DNA of 64,000 nt. Origin: CAYVIB01 sp964451365. GTDB lineage: Bacteria > Pseudomonadota > Gammaproteobacteria > Pseudomonadales > Cellvibrionaceae. A model generated the notes under the pieces. It saw only the letters and a list, made by a program, of their open reading frames with translations, was not told where the DNA came from and searched no databases. Numbering within the stretch: the first letter of the stretch is position 1; every line of letters begins with the position of its first letter. Position numbers and translations under genes: made by a program. Shown piece by piece: positions 60,077 to 64,000 of this stretch. The stretch covers positions 1 through 64,000 of the forward strand of contig CAYVIB010000021.1 of the NCBI GenBank assembly GCA_964451365.1, given 5' to 3'.

Positions 60077-60462
60077 GTCTGAAGCCTCGTAAGCGGAAGA
60101 AGTACCGCCCTACTTATTCGTTAGCCCAAGTGGATCGCAGGTGGATTAACCTTACTGGCTAGCAGGTTTGATTCCAGGTTTAACGGTCGGTCCTATCCCG
60201 CGTAGCGGGGGCTCAGGGAGAGATTTAACGAACTGTTTTGTAATTGTTACAACCGTAACCGCGAAATCTCCCGCCGGCGAATGCGGCGCGGAATAGCGGT
60301 ATCCCTGGATGGGCGCCGGGCTTAAGCGGTTTGATTACGGTATAGTGGCGGTCAAACGGATGACCGATCAGGAAAGTTAATTTATTATAGGCGCCGCTTT
60401 CTGTTTCACATAAGCAAAAAATCGAAATAACAATAATGAAACCGGGTACCGGGGAAAATCCA
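60077..60462. other. intergenic region
   Basis: About 390 bases between divergent genes. No gene or clear element beyond the promoters presumed for both neighbours. Confidence 0.4.
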
Positions 60463-61017
60463 ATGGAAAGAACACTGGAAGTCCAGCAGCGGGAATACAA
60501 GGCCCGTCGATTCCTGGCAATGCCTATTGCGGGAACCGTTGTATGGGCGGTCATCGGCATAGCCGGATTGTTTTTAAACCCCTTGCAGACGGTATGGGTC
60601 TTGTTTATCGGAACAGGCAGTATCGTCTATCTGGGAATGTTTATATCGAAATTCACCGGAGAAAACTTTCTCGACAAGACCAAACCAAAAAATGAATTCG
60701 ACCGGTTGTTTATCCTTACGGTCGTCATGGCGCTGTTGGTATTTTCGATTGCTATTCCTTTTTTTATGGTCGACTACACGTCACTGCCACTCAGTGTTGG
60801 CATTCTCACAGGGCTGATGTGGGTACCGCTGTCGTGGGCCATCCAGCATTGGGTAGGCATTTTCCACGGGGTTGCCCGGACGCTGTTGGTGTTAAGCGCC
60901 TGGTATGCTTTTCCCGACTATCGCTTCACCCTTATACCGGCGATCATAGTCTTGCTCTATATCATCACTATTGTAATACTGGAGCGTCGCTGGCGGGCAC
61001 TGGTCGAAAACGAATGA
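60463..61017 (+). CDS. small multi-pass membrane protein (DUF7010-like)
   Basis: 184 residues from the ATG at 60463, preferred because GGGGA lies seven bases before it; an ATG at 60436 is possible. Five or six hydrophobic segments (MPIAGTVVWAVIGIAGLFLN, YLGMFISKFTG, LLVFSIAIPFFMV). It resembles the uncharacterised DUF7010 family by memory only. No catalytic motif. Followed 60 bases later by an NTF2-like gene. Confidence 0.65.
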   Translation: MERTLEVQQREYKARRFLAMPIAGTVVWAVIGIAGLFLNPLQTVWVLFIGTGSIVYLGMFISKFTGENFLDKTKPKNEFDRLFILTVVMALLVFSIAIPFFMVDYTSLPLSVGILTGLMWVPLSWAIQHWVGIFHGVARTLLVLSAWYAFPDYRFTLIPAIIVLLYIITIVILERRWRALVENE

Positions 61018-61077
61018 TGGAATTCACGCCGGATTCGCTGGTCTGATACCAAAAATGCAACGTCAGGAGGCGCTATA

Positions 61078-61452
61078 ATGAACCGGGAGTGGGCACAACA
61101 GTTTGCGGAACAATGGATAGCGGCGTTCAATTCGCACGACCTCGAAAGGGTTTTCAGTTTTTATGCCGATGATTTCACCATGGCCTCGCCCTACATCGAG
61201 GAGCGAATGAACCTGGAAGATGGTAAGCTGAAAGGCAAGGACATGGTCCGGCCGTACTGGCAGAAAGCCCTGGCCGCGCAACCTCCACTGCTTTTTGTGC
61301 TAAAGGACGTTTTTGTCGGCGTGGATTCGGTGGTGATCTACTATGAAAGTGTTAATCGTAAAATGGTATGTGAAACTTTTATCTTTAACCACGAAGGCCG
61401 GATAATCAGCGCAAGTTCCCATCATGGGAGAGATGCCCAACGGCTGGTTTAA
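61078..61452 (+). CDS. SnoaL/NTF2-like protein
   Basis: 124 residues, cytoplasmic. WIAAFNSHDLERVFSFYADD near the N-terminus is the signature start of SnoaL-like folds, followed by SPYIEERMNLEDGKLKGKDM and a C-terminal sheet ending in FNHEGRIISASSHHGRD. The fold supports many activities, so function is open. AGGAGG lies just upstream of the ATG. Confidence 0.85.
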   Translation: MNREWAQQFAEQWIAAFNSHDLERVFSFYADDFTMASPYIEERMNLEDGKLKGKDMVRPYWQKALAAQPPLLFVLKDVFVGVDSVVIYYESVNRKMVCETFIFNHEGRIISASSHHGRDAQRLV

Positions 61453-61466
61453 AACCACTTTGGCGT

Positions 61467-61886
61467 TTAAAACCAGCCAGGTAAAAACGCGAGTGCCAGA
61501 TACCTGGAACCTTTGCCAATAGCAACCAGGATGATGAAGGGAATCAACGACACCCGCATAATACCGGCGATCAATGTCAACGCGTCTCCGCCAACAGGCA
61601 ACCAGGCCATCAGCAAACTCCACTTGCCGTAACGGTTAAACCAGGCCTGGGCCTTCTTAATTTGCTTTTCCTTAAAATAAAACCAGCGTTTGTTTTTAAA
61701 TTTCTGGATATATAATCCGAGCCACCAGTTAACAATGGCGCCGAGGGTGTTGCCCGCGGTGGCGATAATAACCAGCGGCCAAATACTTCCCCCTTTTGCA
61801 ATCAGCGCAATTAGCACCACTTCGGAATAAAATGGCAGAATCGTGGCGGCGAGAAACGCGCTGGCAAACAGGGTGAGATAATCCAT
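61467..61886 (-). CDS. YqaA/DedA-like membrane protein
   Basis: 139 residues, about four membrane helices. FLAATILPFYSEVVLIALIA and TAGNTLGAIVNWWLGLYIQK resemble the YqaA branch of DedA-type (VTT) proteins, with the WLPVGGDALTLIAGIMR reentrant motif. Related proteins support membrane energetics or lipid scrambling. Its start overlaps the stop of the peptidase C26 gene by one base, indicating an operon. Confidence 0.85.
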   Translation of the reverse strand: MDYLTLFASAFLAATILPFYSEVVLIALIAKGGSIWPLVIIATAGNTLGAIVNWWLGLYIQKFKNKRWFYFKEKQIKKAQAWFNRYGKWSLLMAWLPVGGDALTLIAGIMRVSLIPFIILVAIGKGSRYLALAFLPGWF

Positions 61887-62605
61887 TATTTTTGCGCGGC
61901 CGTTTCCACAATGGCGTTTCGTGTAAGCCAGCGAAACAGTGCAAAATGCGAAGGAAGATAAAACAGGTATTCAGGGTGCCACTGTACACCCAGGCCGCGT
62001 GACCTGCCAGGCCCGTGGGGCGTGTATTCAATAGCCTGCACGATATTATCGTTGTCGAGCGCGCTGATTGTAATGCTGTCACCGCATTGGTTTACCGCCT
62101 GGTAATGAAGGCTGTTAACTTTCATGGCCTCCTTTGCGCTTACTTCCCTGAGCAGTGATCGTGGCTCGATTTTTATTTTCTTCGTGGCCAGCAACTGTCG
62201 GCGGTTTGAAGTGCGCACACGCATCCGGCGAACATCGGCAAATAAATTTCCGCCACAAACCACATTCATCAGCTGCGCGCCCCGACAAATGCCCAATATC
62301 GGGATGCCATCATCCATCGCCATTTTTAAACAGCGAATTTCCAGTGCGTCGCGGGCATGGTCATAATCCTCCCTGCCGGTGTATTCGCCGTTATACAACT
62401 CCGGATGAATGTCATCCCCCCCGCCCACAACCAGCGCATCCAGGTCGTGAAGTTTAACGTTATGTTTCACTGAAATCCGGTACGGCCGCGCGCCGCACAG
62501 TATCAGTGCCATCCAGGTACACCACCAGGAAGGCGAAATACGTTTTGCGCTGCCGGTTACGCCAATCCGTGGTCTTTCAGCCATGTGTCCAGCTGCTCCG
62601 TCCAC
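61886..62605 (-). CDS. peptidase C26 / class I glutamine amidotransferase-like hydrolase
   Basis: 239 residues; an ATG seven codons in (62584, MAERPRIGVTG) may be the real start. VVGGGDDIHPELY, nucleophile elbow ILGICRGAQLMNVVCGG with the catalytic Cys, and GVQWHPEYLF with the catalytic His define the gamma-glutamyl-gamma-aminobutyrate hydrolase (PuuD) group. It overlaps the upstream amidoligase gene by up to 49 bases. That pairing has been described in comparative genomics of amidoligases and suggests making and cutting a gamma-glutamyl or similar amide. Confidence 0.88.
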   Translation of the reverse strand: MDGAAGHMAERPRIGVTGSAKRISPSWWCTWMALILCGARPYRISVKHNVKLHDLDALVVGGGDDIHPELYNGEYTGREDYDHARDALEIRCLKMAMDDGIPILGICRGAQLMNVVCGGNLFADVRRMRVRTSNRRQLLATKKIKIEPRSLLREVSAKEAMKVNSLHYQAVNQCGDSITISALDNDNIVQAIEYTPHGPGRSRGLGVQWHPEYLFYLPSHFALFRWLTRNAIVETAAQK

Positions 62606-63552
62606 TCATGTTTATTTACGCCAAAAAGTTTATCCCGCGCGTGAATAAAATTATTTGCCAGCTCACTCAGTGCATCGATGTTGTTCGCCAGTCTCTCCAC
62701 AATCAACCACTTATCCCACTCCGTTATCAGGGACCATTCGGGTTTTTCTATCTGGCAGTTGGGCAGGCGGTAGTGGAAAGCGGGCCGTTTTTTTATCAGC
62801 GGTTCGTTAATCAGGTTTTTTACCAGCGGCTCATTGATTTCGGCAAAAACCGGCAACATATCCAGCGCGCGATTGCGGGTGTGATTGTGGTGAAGGTAAT
62901 CGGTAATTAGTTGATTGATAGATAAATTACTCGAATACCGTGCAAGCAACTCAACATATTTTTCCGGAAACAGATCGACAAAAGGAGAAAGCTTGCGCGT
63001 AAAATCCACACGGTGTGCTTTCACCAGCCACCATTCCAGCAGGCAAAACGCCAGCAGGTAGTTTTTCAGCGTTGCGCAATCCAGCTCGGGTGCTTCGGCG
63101 TTAATTTGCAAACCATAGGCGGCAATGGGTGATTCTTCCGTGCCGGTGGCTCCCGCTTCTCTCAACAGCGTCATCAGTGGTAATAACCGGTTCAATTGAC
63201 TTACGGGAATGGGCGGGCAGACAACTTCGAGCGGTACTATCAGCATGGCGGCGCTTTTGAGGTATTCGAACCAGCGCTCGGAGTCGGTGGGAATACTTTC
63301 GTTTTTGGCAAGTTTTTTTATATACGAAGAATCGAGTTCCAGAACAAATTCGCCCAGGGTGTGAGAGAAACGGGCCTCGGCGGAAGTATCGTCTTGCAAG
63401 GCACAACCAAACTTTGATAACAGTTGCTTTGCCGCGTCATACTCCATTCCGGAAAATTCAACTTCAAAGCCGACGCGCCGCTCGCTATTGGATCGGGTTT
63501 TTGTAACGGGCGGCAATGTAAAAACAGACTGTTGCGTCATGGTCATAACCAA
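62557..63552 (-). CDS. COOH-NH2 amidoligase family protein
   Basis: 331 residues; an ATG four codons in may be the start. The opening RRVGFEVEFSGMEYDAA is the first glutamine-synthetase-like motif of the amidoligase_2 family; LELDSSYIKKL, PLEVVCPPI and GLQINAEAPELD mark the later metal- and nucleotide-binding strands. These enzymes are proposed to join an amino group to a carboxylate using ATP. Upstream of and overlapping the peptidase C26 gene, so they likely share a small-molecule pathway. The substrate is unknown. Confidence 0.8.
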   Translation of the reverse strand: MVMTMTQQSVFTLPPVTKTRSNSERRVGFEVEFSGMEYDAAKQLLSKFGCALQDDTSAEARFSHTLGEFVLELDSSYIKKLAKNESIPTDSERWFEYLKSAAMLIVPLEVVCPPIPVSQLNRLLPLMTLLREAGATGTEESPIAAYGLQINAEAPELDCATLKNYLLAFCLLEWWLVKAHRVDFTRKLSPFVDLFPEKYVELLARYSSNLSINQLITDYLHHNHTRNRALDMLPVFAEINEPLVKNLINEPLIKKRPAFHYRLPNCQIEKPEWSLITEWDKWLIVERLANNIDALSELANNFIHARDKLFGVNKHEWTEQLDTWLKDHGLA

Positions 63553-63815
63553 TCTCCTGCCTGGACCGCATCAGGAGCAAATTGCGCGCCGGATCTGGCG
63601 GGATTCATTTCCGGTGGTTGTAAAGCTTGGTCCGGCATCTGAAACACCGGCTTTTCCGTGCTGCATTATACGCAAGATGTACAGGTGGCGTTGGCAGGCG
63701 GCGCGCCATTCATCTTTTTGATGAATTTTTGTGAACAGGTTTTATTGTCCGCACCGGCGGGTTTTATAAATGATATGACCGGGATTGGCGAAAGCTTGGT
63801 AAGCAGTGCTATCTC
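63553..63815. other. intergenic region
   Basis: Non-coding gap between the histidine kinase end and the amidoligase operon; promoter for the latter presumed. Nothing else seen. Confidence 0.4.
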
Positions 63816-64000
63816 TTAACGCGTTGGTAAATGAACGGTGACTTCCAGGCCTTGCGGTTGCCGGTTGGAAATGGTCAAACTGCCGGCGTGTTTTTCAACG
63901 GCTCGCTTTGCAATGCTCAGTCCCAGGCCGAAACCGTCGCTGTGCATCAAATTGCCAGCGCGATAGAATGGTGTGGTCAAATTACTTTCTTCATCCGTTT
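63816..64000 (-). CDS. sensor histidine kinase, C-terminal fragment at window edge
   Basis: The last 60 residues of a minus-strand frame entering from the right edge. FYRAGNLMHSDGFGLGLSIA followed by KRAVEKHAG contains the G2 box of the HATPase domain of two-component kinases, ending VTVHLPTR. The sensor and histidine regions lie outside the window. Confidence 0.85.
   Translation of the reverse strand, partial: TDEESNLTTPFYRAGNLMHSDGFGLGLSIAKRAVEKHAGSLTISNRQPQGLEVTVHLPTR

Noticed and set aside
1..64000. CRISPR arrays, tRNA/rRNA genes, insertion sequences, prophage genes
   Set aside because: Scanned for regular repeats, cloverleaf ends and transposase or integrase motifs; none could be supported.

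Overview
The window looks like the replication-origin region of a Gammaproteobacterium that degrades polysaccharides, most plausibly a member of the Cellvibrionaceae or a near relative. The lineage call rests on the conserved order rpmH-dnaA-dnaN-recF-gyrB on one side and rnpA-yidD-yidC-mnmE / mnmG-rsmG-parA-parB / atpIBEFHAGDC-glmU on the other. It is supported by a GH10 xylanase with a companion carbohydrate-binding lipoprotein and by a sialate O-acetylesterase-type SGNH hydrolase. No tRNA, rRNA, CRISPR array or recognisable transposase was seen.

Layout. 1-4.5 kb: three consecutive minus-strand genes for secreted RHS/YD-repeat proteins; the last runs off the left edge. 4.7-6.8 kb: a translationally coupled pair, CBM-like lipoprotein then Tat-exported GH10 xylanase. 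7.1-8.9 kb: small or unrecognised genes, including a PepSY-like secreted protein. 9.0-17.8 kb: glmU and the complete F1Fo ATP synthase operon, minus strand. 18.5-22.7 kb: a lipoprotein, a DUF4380-like periplasmic protein, an Atm1-type ABC transporter and a TSUP permease. 23.5-37.8 kb: a plus-strand nonribosomal peptide cluster. 37.8-47.4 kb: parB, parA, rsmG, mnmG, mntP (plus strand), mnmE, yidC, yidD, rnpA, rpmH. 47.5-54.5 kb: probable oriC, dnaA, dnaN, recF (carrying two parS sites) and gyrB. 54.5-56.3 kb: decayed genes (a frameshifted lipoprotein, DUF924-like and DUF1579-like fragments) around a VOC protein. 56.5-64 kb: the SGNH esterase, membrane proteins, a peptidase C26 plus amidoligase pair and the C-terminus of a histidine kinase.

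The most remarkable item is the peptide cluster, which sits where parB and atpI are normally close neighbours. NRPS-1 (24382-29208) is C-A-T, but its adenylation domain is split between core motifs A5 and A6 by about 535 residues that read as an almost complete PanP-type pyridoxal-phosphate aspartate 1-decarboxylase with its PLP lysine. The specificity pocket of the same adenylation domain reads V-D-A-T-I-S-L-A-D, close to the code I remember for beta-alanine. Aspartate decarboxylation makes beta-alanine, so the protein looks like a self-supplying beta-alanine module: one polypeptide that makes its monomer, activates it and tethers it. NRPS-2 (A-T-C-A-T plus a C-terminal left-handed beta-helix acyltransferase) has an unusual loading A domain without the usual Asp and a second A domain with a glycine-like code. 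A type II thioesterase, a CheR-like methyltransferase and a Wzx/MATE-like flippase complete the set. A plausible reading is a very short peptide made of an unknown starter, Gly and beta-Ala, perhaps methylated and acylated and then exported; order and product are inference.

All domain and family assignments come from reading motifs by eye; no database search was run.
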